A stretch of DNA of 64,000 nucleotides from CATOSD01 sp965226695. GTDB lineage: Bacteria > Chloroflexota > Dehalococcoidia > Lucifugimonadales > CATOSD01. The stretch spans positions 2,108,001 to 2,172,000 of the forward strand of contig OZ245405.1 of NCBI GenBank assembly GCA_965226695.1, given 5' to 3'. The notes beneath the pieces are model-generated. The model had not been told where the DNA came from and made no database searches. It saw only the letters and a list, made by a program, of their open reading frames with translations. Both the position numbers and the translations under genes were made by a program. Shown piece by piece: positions 57,617-64,000 of the stretch (positions are counted from its first letter, which is position 1; each line of letters begins with the position of its first letter).

Positions 57617-57964
57617 ATGGACGTGCAAAAGCTAATCTTCATGCTGATGGCCCAGGACATGGAGCGCGCCATAGCGTTCTACCGCGACGTCATTGGGCTC
57701 CAGCTGAGGGTCAACCACGGAAGTTGGGCAGAACTTGGCTGCCAGGAGGCGGTCGTGGCCCTCCACGTTGGCGGCGACGGCGAGTACCGCTCCACCGGGC
57801 TGTCGTTCACGGTCGCCGACGTTACGGCGGCGTGCGACGAGATGAGCGCCGGCGGCGGCAGGGTGGTCCAGCCGCCCGTGGACCGGGCAGAGGAGGGCAT
57901 AATCCTGGCCTTCCTCGCGGACACCGAAGGCAACGGCTTTATGCTTACGCAAAACACCCGGTAA
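57617..57964 (+). CDS. VOC family protein
   Basis: 115 residues from ATG behind AAAGGAGGTG, a near-perfect ribosome site. KLIFMLMAQDMERAIAFYRDVIGLQLRVNHGSWAELGCQEAVVALH and TGLSFTVADVTAACDEMSAGGGRVVQPPV...ILAFLADTEGNGFMLTQ are the two VOC modules. Metal ligands are not all evident (first-module His is missing), so it may bind ligands rather than catalyse. Confidence 0.9.
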   Translation: MDVQKLIFMLMAQDMERAIAFYRDVIGLQLRVNHGSWAELGCQEAVVALHVGGDGEYRSTGLSFTVADVTAACDEMSAGGGRVVQPPVDRAEEGIILAFLADTEGNGFMLTQNTR

Positions 57965-58055
57965 CGCTCGCCGCCCCAGTCCGGAGCAACCGGCGAGGCG
58001 GGCAAGGGCCGCAAGCGGTTTCCCATGCTCGAACCGGTGCCGAGGGCGGCAGCGT

Positions 58056-59225
58056 CTATGGCGCCCCGGACACCGGCGGCAGCACCCTGTAACTCTTGTC
58101 GGCGGTCCGTTCGGCCGTCGGCAGCACCTCGACCACCACCCTGGATAGCCCGACGACCTCGCCCTGCTCGTCGAAGCTGTAGTCGTCGCCGATTGCCCCG
58201 CTCCAGGTGATGGCGTACATGCAGTCACGGAAGCCGTCGGCGTCCTGGTCGTCGCCGGTCTGCTTCAGGCACTCGGCCGCTATGTAAACGTCGTCGTAGG
58301 CCGAACCCAGGTGCCACGGCAGCGTAACGTACTTGTAGCGCTCCCTGAAGTTCGCCAGCACCTCTTGCGCTTTCCGGTTGTCAGGTTCGAGGTCCGCCGT
58401 GACAGCCTTCATGCCGTTAGCCGCGTCGCCCGCGATTTCCAGTGCGGTCGTTCCCACCGATATCGTTTCGGCGTAGATTGGGCCTTCGTATCCCACCTCG
58501 CGAGCCTGCTTGATGATGGTGCCGGCCACGAACTCGGACTGGGGAGCCAGGTGGAGCGCGTCGGGATTCGCGGCGAAAAGCTTCTGAAGCTGCGACCTGA
58601 AGTCGGTGACTTCTGACCCGAACTTCTCGTCGGCCACCACTGTCCCGCCAAGCTTCTCGAACTGGGCCACTGAATTGCGCCTGACGCCCTCGGCATAGTC
58701 CGTGGCCTCGGTGATGGTCGCCAGCGCCCGGACGCCGTCCGCCCACAGCACGTTGCCGGTGACGATGCCAACCTCGACGTCGCTGATCTGCGTGCGGAAG
58801 ATGTAGTCGCCGGCGTTCGCGATGTCAGGGTTGCTCGCCAGCCCGGAGAACAGCACCACGCCTTCCGCTTCGGCCAGTGGCGCGACGCCGAGCATGGCCC
58901 CGCTACATGAGGTCCCAAGAATGATCTTCACGCCATCCACGTCAGTCAGCTTTTTGTATGCGGAAATGGCTTCCTTCGCGCTGCACTGGGAGTCTTCGAC
59001 CACAAGCTCGAGCCGTCGTCCGTTGATGCCGCCCGCGGCGTTGATCTCGTCCGCCGCCATCTGCTTCGACTGGTTGGCCACGGTGCCATAGGTTTCGCCG
59101 GGGCCCGTCAGCGACTCCATCACACCTATCCTGAAGGGCGCCTCTTCCTCGCCGCCACTGCAGGCCAACGTTACGACCGGCGCAAGGCAGAAAACGACAA
59201 TCAAGATTCCAAGCGAAAATCGCAT
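58056..59225 (-). CDS. Branched-chain-amino-acid-type ABC substrate-binding lipoprotein
   Basis: 389 residues, ATG behind GGAG. Lipoprotein signal ending VTLACSGG (Cys22). Type I periplasmic-binding fold: FRIGVMESLTGPGETYGTVANQSKQMAADEINAAGGINGRRLELVVEDSQ, ILGTSCSGAMLGVAPLAEAEGVVLFSGLASNP. Binds amino acids, urea or aromatic acids for a Liv-type transporter, but no Liv permease or ATPase gene lies nearby. Confidence 0.92.
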   Translation of the reverse strand: MRFSLGILIVVFCLAPVVTLACSGGEEEAPFRIGVMESLTGPGETYGTVANQSKQMAADEINAAGGINGRRLELVVEDSQCSAKEAISAYKKLTDVDGVKIILGTSCSGAMLGVAPLAEAEGVVLFSGLASNPDIANAGDYIFRTQISDVEVGIVTGNVLWADGVRALATITEATDYAEGVRRNSVAQFEKLGGTVVADEKFGSEVTDFRSQLQKLFAANPDALHLAPQSEFVAGTIIKQAREVGYEGPIYAETISVGTTALEIAGDAANGMKAVTADLEPDNRKAQEVLANFRERYKYVTLPWHLGSAYDDVYIAAECLKQTGDDQDADGFRDCMYAITWSGAIGDDYSFDEQGEVVGLSRVVVEVLPTAERTADKSYRVLPPVSGAP

Positions 59226-59282
59226 CTCTTATTCACTCCAACGGGGGAACACTTCGCGCGCCCTAAGGCAGCGCACAGGGGA

Positions 59283-59690
59283 TTAGAACAGCCCGCTCAG
59301 CGCCTGCCGCGGCGTGATCGCGGGAATGGGAGAGCGTTCGTAGTCCCGCACGTTCCTGGTAACGATCTGCCTCGCGCCGCAGGCGAGGGCGGCCGCCACC
59401 TGCATCGCGTCCTCGAAGTCCTCCATCGGAAGCTCAACGGCGTAGCGAATGCCCGCGGTATCGGTAGCGGCCACTCCGACGAATCGAGTCAGCTCCACGA
59501 TGAAGTCGCGCGCGTTCGCGCCGCCGAGCGTAGGGGACACGATGTAGTAGAGATTTGAGACCGAATGCCAGGCGATGAACCCGGCCTCCCCGCCGTGTTC
59601 TATATGGTCCAGCAGTTCCGAGGCGTGCTCGGAGTGTGGTCGCCGGTCCAGGGCAACGTCTATCAGTACGTTGGTATCCAGAAGTATCAA
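59283..59690 (-). CDS. PIN-domain ribonuclease toxin (VapC-like)
   Basis: 135 residues. TTG start overlapping the antitoxin stop (TTGA). MILLDTNVLIDVALDRRPHSEHASELL has the first catalytic Asp5; ELPMEDFEDAMQVAAALACGARQIVTRNVRDYERSPIPAITP has the central acidic cluster and the (T/S)RNxxDF-like motif. PIN nucleases cut tRNA or rRNA when released. Coupled to a small ribbon-helix-like antitoxin. Confidence 0.9.
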   Translation of the reverse strand: MILLDTNVLIDVALDRRPHSEHASELLDHIEHGGEAGFIAWHSVSNLYYIVSPTLGGANARDFIVELTRFVGVAATDTAGIRYAVELPMEDFEDAMQVAAALACGARQIVTRNVRDYERSPIPAITPRQALSGLF

Positions 59691-59914
59691 CTGAGATACT
59701 TCTCTGCCAGCCTGTCGTATCGAGGATCGTCTTGCCGGTCCGCGGCCTGAAACCTGCCCCGCCAGCGTGAAGAGAACGTCGTCGAGTATTCGCCCGCCAT
59801 CTCCCTGAGAGACTGCTCGACCAGCGAAGATAGTGACACTCCGCGGGAGCGGGCGTACCGCTTGGCTATCGGTAGCAATTCGGAGTCCACCGTAATGGTT
59901 AGCTTCTGTTTCAT
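59687..59914 (-). CDS. Antitoxin of the PIN toxin (DUF6364-like)
   Basis: 75 residues from ATG 59914. KLTITVDSELLPIAKRYARSRGVSLSSLVEQSLREM is a ribbon-helix-helix DNA-binding pattern like DUF6364; the C-terminal SSRWRGRFQAADRQDDPRYDRLAEKYLS probably wraps the toxin. A symmetrical operator overlapping the promoter lies directly upstream, so autoregulation is likely. Confidence 0.85.
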   Translation of the reverse strand: MKQKLTITVDSELLPIAKRYARSRGVSLSSLVEQSLREMAGEYSTTFSSRWRGRFQAADRQDDPRYDRLAEKYLS

Positions 59915-59940
59915 CGTTGCTTGACGCTCCGAGTGTAGTG

Positions 59941-59986
59941 TACGTATACTGTCACTGAGTATACGTATAGGTCCCGTGGCAGTCAA
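59941..59986 (-). promoter_or_regulatory. Promoter and operator of the toxin-antitoxin operon
   Basis: Minus-strand TTGACT (59981-59986), 17-base spacer, TATACT (59958-59963). The -10 forms one arm of a perfect 10-bp palindrome TACGTATACT-7-AGTATACGTA (59941-59967), a good binding site for the ribbon-helix-helix antitoxin. Confidence 0.75.
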
Positions 59987-60013
59987 GGCCACGCCAGCAC
60001 GAGGTCGTTCCGG

Positions 60014-61168
60014 CTAGAAGATGCCTTCCGGCTCCGTGTCCAGGTAGTACTGGCCCGCCGTGTCGTAGTGGCTCAGCCGGCCCTGCACCTGCTGCGTGAT
60101 CGTATGGACGTCCTGGAAGCGGCGCAGGATGGGGCCGTCGGCGAATATGGCGCTCGATCCGCACAGCGCGTAAGCGGTGTCCACCACCTTGGCGGCCTCG
60201 CGGATGGCGTGCGTGCTGGCCAATCGGACGGCGATTCGCTCCTCCATCGTCAGCGACAGATTGGCCTTGGCCCCCGCCCACATGGCGAGCGAAGACTCGC
60301 TGAGATACGAGCGGGCAGCGTTCCATCTGGCCTCCGCCTGCCCGACCATCCGCTGCGTTGTCGCGAGATCGCTCATCCTCTCTCGTTGGAAGTGCTGGGT
60401 CTTCGACTTGGTGAGCGCGATTGCCGCGTCAAGTCCTGCGCGCGCCGCGCCGAGGGCGACGGTCGCGAATCCGGAACAGAACAACAGCGTGGTCGGGATG
60501 ACGTAGTTAGGCCCGCGTTCGCTTGACACGGCGTTGTCGGGATACGAGCGCGAGGCCGGTACGAACACACCGTCCGCCTCGAAGCTCAGGCTGCCCGTGC
60601 CCCTCAGTCCGCCGACCTGCCAGACGTCCACCATGTTCACCTGCTCCTTTGGTAGGAGAAGGGTCCGCATACCCGAAGGTTCCGTCTGGCCCGGCTGGTA
60701 GACCGGGGTCAGCGCCGCGACCCATGTCGCGTGAGGTATCCCGCTGCTGAAGTTCCAGCGGCCGCTCAGCCGGTAACCGCCATCCACCACGTCGGCCCGC
60801 GAACCCGGAACGGGCGGCCCGTTCGTCACCACGTTCCGCTGAACGCCCCATATCTCCCGGGCGGTGTCCCTGGACACACGCACCGAATTCGTGGAAAAGA
60901 CGTTGTTCTGGTTAATGCACCAGGCCGCGCTGGCGTCCGCCTGGGCGAACAGGCTGACAATCTTCAGAAAGTCCGGATGCTCCAGCTCGGAACCTCCCAG
61001 TGACCTCGGGAGGAGCAGCCGGAAGAACCCTCTGTCAGCCAGCTCTTCCGCGATTTCCGGGGGTATGCGCCGGTCTGCCTCGATGCGATCGGCGGCATCG
61101 CCCACGCGAGCGGCGAGCTCGCCCGCGGCCTCCAGGAGTTGGCTGGCGTCGGTCTTTGTCGCGGTCAT
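60014..61168 (-). CDS. Acyl-CoA-dehydrogenase-like flavin monooxygenase (HsaA/HpaB-related)
   Basis: 384 residues from ATG 61168 (earlier in-frame start lacks a site). Three-domain ACAD fold: helical IEADRRIPPEIAEELADRGFFRLLLPRSLGGSELEH, beta domain WNFSSGIPHATWVAALTPV and GTGSLSFEADGVFVPASRSYP, C-terminal helical domain LALGAARAGLDAAIALTKSKTQHFQRERMSDL. The WNFSSG motif and lack of a catalytic Glu of classical ACADs suggest a flavin-dependent hydroxylase. Lies beside the PPC-domain gene. Confidence 0.88.
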   Translation of the reverse strand: MTATKTDASQLLEAAGELAARVGDAADRIEADRRIPPEIAEELADRGFFRLLLPRSLGGSELEHPDFLKIVSLFAQADASAAWCINQNNVFSTNSVRVSRDTAREIWGVQRNVVTNGPPVPGSRADVVDGGYRLSGRWNFSSGIPHATWVAALTPVYQPGQTEPSGMRTLLLPKEQVNMVDVWQVGGLRGTGSLSFEADGVFVPASRSYPDNAVSSERGPNYVIPTTLLFCSGFATVALGAARAGLDAAIALTKSKTQHFQRERMSDLATTQRMVGQAEARWNAARSYLSESSLAMWAGAKANLSLTMEERIAVRLASTHAIREAAKVVDTAYALCGSSAIFADGPILRRFQDVHTITQQVQGRLSHYDTAGQYYLDTEPEGIF

Positions 61169-61262
61169 CTGTCGTCCTGCATGGCTGATGTGTAACTCGT
61201 CGGCCGCATTATCGCACATGCGGCAAGCCACGTCTGACGCCCGCCTTCCCCTCTTATCGGAA

Positions 61263-61655
61263 TCAAGCCTCTTCCAGGACATGCAGGTACAGATACGCGC
61301 CGGTGTAGGTCGTTGCGTCCTCGCAGTGGCCGCCGATCATCTCACCGGAGGGACGTGCGGCGGCGAGGTGCACGTGCACGCGTATTCCGCCTTCAGGCAG
61401 TGGCTGCACGTATCCCTCGGCGCTCACCAATTCGAGATTCTCTTCGATGGTGGTCCTCTCGAACTCCGGCGAACCCTCGGCGTCGTGACGGCACAGGTTC
61501 CTCAGGTTAAGCTGCCGGAGACTGCCTATGCAAGACGTTATGGCGGCGTGGGTTATCCCCTCCGCGAGAGCAAACGACTCCAGGTCGGAGATGATCGAAA
61601 CGCCTGGTTCCACGCGGCGGTACACAAGGCGGGCGGTGGGCTGCGAACTCTGCAT
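61263..61655 (-). CDS. PPC/DUF296 domain protein
   Basis: 130 residues from ATG with GGAGGGG upstream. YRRVEPGVSIISDLESFALAEGITHAAITSCIGSLRQLNLRN and IRVHVHLAAARPSGEMIGGHCEDATTYTGAYLYLHVLE match the plant-prokaryote-conserved PPC fold (PF03479), a trimeric small protein fold found in AT-hook proteins and stand-alone bacterial proteins. Role in bacteria unknown. Confidence 0.85.
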   Translation of the reverse strand: MQSSQPTARLVYRRVEPGVSIISDLESFALAEGITHAAITSCIGSLRQLNLRNLCRHDAEGSPEFERTTIEENLELVSAEGYVQPLPEGGIRVHVHLAAARPSGEMIGGHCEDATTYTGAYLYLHVLEEA

Positions 61656-61731
61656 TTTGGTGTCACCCCTCCGAAAAACTGGCCCCGCGGCCCATTGTAC
61701 ACCACGCGCGAGAGCCGGTTCGCCGTTCGCC

Positions 61732-62931
61732 TTACCGCCGACGCCTGGCCCTGGCGCCCCACAGCCTGGCATACTCCGCTACGTAGCGCTCGGCGACGAC
61801 CCTCTCGTCGAACTCCCGCTCGGCCTTGCGGCGCCCAGCGGCGCCGTACTCGGACCGCTGCTCGACATTGTCGAGCAGCGCCTCGATGGCGGCCGCGAGA
61901 GCGTTGGCGTCGCGCGGCGGCACGAGTGTCCCGTTGACGCCATCCTCGACCACCTGGGCGGCGCCCGCGATGTCAGTAGCGACAATGGCCCTGCCCATAG
62001 CGGCGGCCTCTATGAGCGACCGCGGCACGCCCTCAGGGTAGTAAGTTGGAAGGACAACTACATCTGAAATGGACAACAGGCAAGCCACGTCACTCACGTG
62101 ACCGGGCAACAGCACGTCTTCAGACCAGCCCCAAACTGCCAGGTCCTCTTCCGTGACCGACTCGCGATTGTCCGGGTCCCTCGCTCCCGCCAGCACGAAC
62201 ACCGCGTCAGGCCGTCTCGCCCTGACTGCCCGCGCCGCCTCCACGTACTCCACGATTCCCTTGTCATACAGCAGCCGGGATGCCATCGCCACCACCGGCG
62301 CGTCCGGCGATATGCCAAGCGCCGCCCTCATCTCCCGCCGAGCCTCCCCGCTCACAGCCTCCTGGCTGTAGGCCGCGAGGTTGATGCCGGACCCGCCCGG
62401 TATCACCAGCGCGCTCCGCCTGAATCTGCCGGACGCGCCGAAGAGCACGTCCGCGTCGTGCGCGGTCTGGAAGGTGACGCCGTCACTCAACGCCGCTGTG
62501 AGCCTGTACAGCATTCTCGCAACCGGGCGCAGCACGGAGCGCCGGCGCCCGCCCTCAGCAAAGGCGTATCCGAGGCCGGTCACCCCGCCCACCACGACCG
62601 GAACGCCCGCGAGCCTTGCCGCCAGCGCGCCGTATACGTTGGGCTTGATGGTGAAGTGCTGCGCCACGTCCGGCCGCAGCCTGCGGTAGATGCGCAGCAG
62701 CGACACCAGCGACACCATCTCGGTGTATGGATTGACGCTCCCGCGGTTCAGCCGCCACGGGACGAACTCCGCGCCCAGCGCCTCGATGTCGCGCGCGTAG
62801 TCTCCCGCGGGCGCCACCGCGTACACCCGGACGCCCCGCTCGACCAGCGCCCGCACGATCGGCGCGCGGAAGCGGTAGACCCGCTCCACCGAGTTGGAGG
62901 TGATGGCGACCGATCGCGGCAGCTCCGTCAC
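61732..62931 (-). CDS. Glycosyltransferase family 4 protein (WfbU/capsule type)
   Basis: 399 residues from GTG overlapping the preceding stop (GTGA). GT-B fold: N-terminal AITSNSVERVYRFRAPIVRALVERGVRVYAVAP and QHFTIKPNVYGALAARLAGVPVVVGGVTGLGYAF; C-terminal donor domain VVAMASRLLYDKGIVEYVEAARAV, VVVLPTYYPEGVPRSLIEAAAMGRAIVATD (E-x7-E) and VEDGVNGTLVPPRDANALAAAI. Retaining sugar transferase in surface polysaccharide synthesis, similar in pattern to N,N'-diacetylbacillosaminyl transferases. Confidence 0.93.
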   Translation of the reverse strand: MTELPRSVAITSNSVERVYRFRAPIVRALVERGVRVYAVAPAGDYARDIEALGAEFVPWRLNRGSVNPYTEMVSLVSLLRIYRRLRPDVAQHFTIKPNVYGALAARLAGVPVVVGGVTGLGYAFAEGGRRRSVLRPVARMLYRLTAALSDGVTFQTAHDADVLFGASGRFRRSALVIPGGSGINLAAYSQEAVSGEARREMRAALGISPDAPVVAMASRLLYDKGIVEYVEAARAVRARRPDAVFVLAGARDPDNRESVTEEDLAVWGWSEDVLLPGHVSDVACLLSISDVVVLPTYYPEGVPRSLIEAAAMGRAIVATDIAGAAQVVEDGVNGTLVPPRDANALAAAIEALLDNVEQRSEYGAAGRRKAEREFDERVVAERYVAEYARLWGARARRRR

Positions 62932-64000
62932 CGGACCGGCCTCTCTCCACCGCGAGCCTTGCCCGCCAGCAGCCGGCCGAACAGCTCCTCCCACATGTCC
63001 ACAACGCCATCCACCGAGTGCCGCGCGCGAACGAGGCGGCATCCCGCGTCGCCAAGCGCGCGCCGTTCCTCCGGCGCCAGGTCCATCATGCGCTCCATCG
63101 CGGCGGCGAGCGCGGCGTGGTCGCCCGGCGGCACGACAAACCCCGTCTCGCCGTCCGTCACCATTTCCGGCACGGCGCCGACCGCCGTCGCCACCACTGG
63201 CCTAGCCGACGCCATCGCCTCCAGCACCACGTTCGGCATGCCCTCCCACGCCGACGACAGCACCAGTGCGTCGCACGCGCGGTACAGCTCCGGCAGATCG
63301 TCGCGCAGCCCCAGCAGCCGGACACGTCCTGCCAGGCCCCGTTCGTCTACAAGGCCCGCCAGCTCGCCACGCAGCGGCCCATCGCCTGCGATGAGCAACC
63401 TGGCCTGCCGCCGCCCCGCGAGCGCCGCGAACGCCCGGAACAGGCCGGGGTAGTCCTTCGCCGGCGCCAGCCTGCCCGCGGCCAGCCACAGGAACTCGCC
63501 GGTGCCGGCACCCAACTCACGCCGCGTCCCACCGCGGCAGCCGCCCGCGGCGTAGCGCTCAAAGTCCACCGCGTTCGGGATGACGACCAGCCGCGAAGGA
63601 GCAGCCACGCCGCGCTCGGCTATGTGCGAGGCCAGGCTGTCGGACATGACGGTCACCGCGTCCGTCATCCAGCCGGTCGCGCCCAACACGCGTTCCCTGG
63701 CCCGCCCGTGGGCCTCGCTACGGACCGCCGAGACGACCGCGGGCACGCCGGCGAGTCGCCCGGCGATGCGAGCCGTCATGATGCCGTGGAACATGAACCC
63801 GACGAGCACGTCCGGCCGAGCCCTCCGCACGACGGCAACGGCCCTGGCTACGCCGGCCAGCTTGCCCACGCCGACGCGGGCGTTCAGGCTGACAAGGCAC
63901 ACCCCAGACTCGTCCACCTCGGCGCGCAGCGAATCATCCGAGAACGGCAGGTAGGACAGCACCGTCACCCTCCAGCCCCGTGCTGCCAGCGCGTTGGCGA
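62928..64000 (-). CDS. Glycosyltransferase family 4 protein (5' end beyond window)
   Basis: At least 357 residues; the frame is open to the window edge and reads ANALAARGWRVTVLSYLPF, so the true start is outside (GTG codons at 63968 and nearby are internal). N-terminal domain with VLVGFMFHGIMTARIAGRLAGVPAVVSAVRSE; donor domain with WLAAGRLAPAKDYPGLFRAFAAL, LLIAGDGPLRGEL, ALVLSSAWEGMPNVVLEAMASARPVVAT (E-x7-E). Retaining GT-B transferase. Coupled to the next glycosyltransferase by GTGA, part of a polysaccharide gene cluster entering from the right. Confidence 0.93.
   Translation of the reverse strand, partial: ANALAARGWRVTVLSYLPFSDDSLRAEVDESGVCLVSLNARVGVGKLAGVARAVAVVRRARPDVLVGFMFHGIMTARIAGRLAGVPAVVSAVRSEAHGRARERVLGATGWMTDAVTVMSDSLASHIAERGVAAPSRLVVIPNAVDFERYAAGGCRGGTRRELGAGTGEFLWLAAGRLAPAKDYPGLFRAFAALAGRRQARLLIAGDGPLRGELAGLVDERGLAGRVRLLGLRDDLPELYRACDALVLSSAWEGMPNVVLEAMASARPVVATAVGAVPEMVTDGETGFVVPPGDHAALAAAMERMMDLAPEERRALGDAGCRLVRARHSVDGVVDMWEELFGRLLAGKARGGERPVR

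Overview
The window is high-GC bacterial DNA with dense genes, many GTG/TTG starts behind good Shine-Dalgarno sites, and several short dispersed palindromic repeats between operons. The mix of genes (LLM flavin oxidoreductases, CaiB/BaiF CoA-transferases, amidohydrolase-2 enzymes, an ICL/PEP-mutase-like enzyme, VOC, cupin and NHL proteins, 5-oxoprolinase PxpABC) resembles uncultivated marine or sponge-associated Chloroflexota such as the SAR202 group. That placement is an inference from gene content and was not tested. I saw no tRNA, rRNA or CRISPR array.

Layout. 1-5.8 kb: catabolic genes, mostly on the minus strand (LLM oxidoreductase fragment, SRPBCC-like protein, tandem CaiB/BaiF CoA-transferase, PEP-mutase-like lyase, amidohydrolase). 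5.9-10.3 kb: a four-gene phosphorelay (PAS-GAF kinase, REC protein, REC-kinase hybrid, REC protein with an unknown C-terminal domain). 10.4-15.6 kb: glyS, a small ORF, an Mre11/SbcD-like nuclease, a TlpA-like lipoprotein, a CopD-like membrane protein, a Trm112-like protein and a methyltransferase. 15.9-22.3 kb: central carbon metabolism. A carboxyltransferase beta subunit, a 68-residue accessory subunit and a PycB-BCCP fusion look like a biotin transcarboxylase; isocitrate dehydrogenase and malate dehydrogenase follow. 22.3-28 kb: DUF2283, hicB with a frameshifted hicA, a beta-hydroxyacid dehydrogenase, an LLM oxidoreductase, an NHL propeller and a large membrane protein. 28-40.5 kb: MacB-type ABC exporter, anchored PQQ-type propeller, VTT-domain membrane protein, ketopantoate-reductase-like/PxpC/PxpB/PxpA cluster, a conserved protein of unknown function, MBL hydrolase, cupin, VOC, RidA, HIT and YqeK-like genes.

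40,721-48,681 is the most interesting part: a compact integrated element of 7,947 bp. It is bounded by a 14-bp palindromic direct repeat (GACATGCCCATGTC) and splits a HpcH/HpaI-type aldolase gene. Every gene in it lies on the minus strand: large serine integrase, a 58-residue ORF, a SWIM zinc-finger protein, a prim-pol primase, a zinc-ribbon protein, a fused HK97-type prohead protease/major capsid protein, small HTH proteins, a two-TM holin-like protein and a CoiA-like nuclease. I see no portal, large terminase or tail gene, which suggests a capsid-encoding phage satellite. Its attachment site lies inside the 3' end of the integrase gene, so the integrase C-terminus must differ between the integrated and circular states. 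Its transcription units share a GGGTCTTGAC promoter box and GC-rich hairpins.

48.7-64 kb: the other half of the aldolase gene, metallophosphoesterase, PPOX flavoprotein, a coiled-coil protein, cytochrome c lipoprotein, beta-carbonic anhydrase, nitroreductase, an ABC-2 exporter with one frameshifted permease, VOC protein, a branched-chain-amino-acid-type binding lipoprotein, a PIN toxin/antitoxin pair with a clear promoter-operator, an acyl-CoA-dehydrogenase-like oxygenase, a PPC-domain protein and two glycosyltransferases, the last running off the window.
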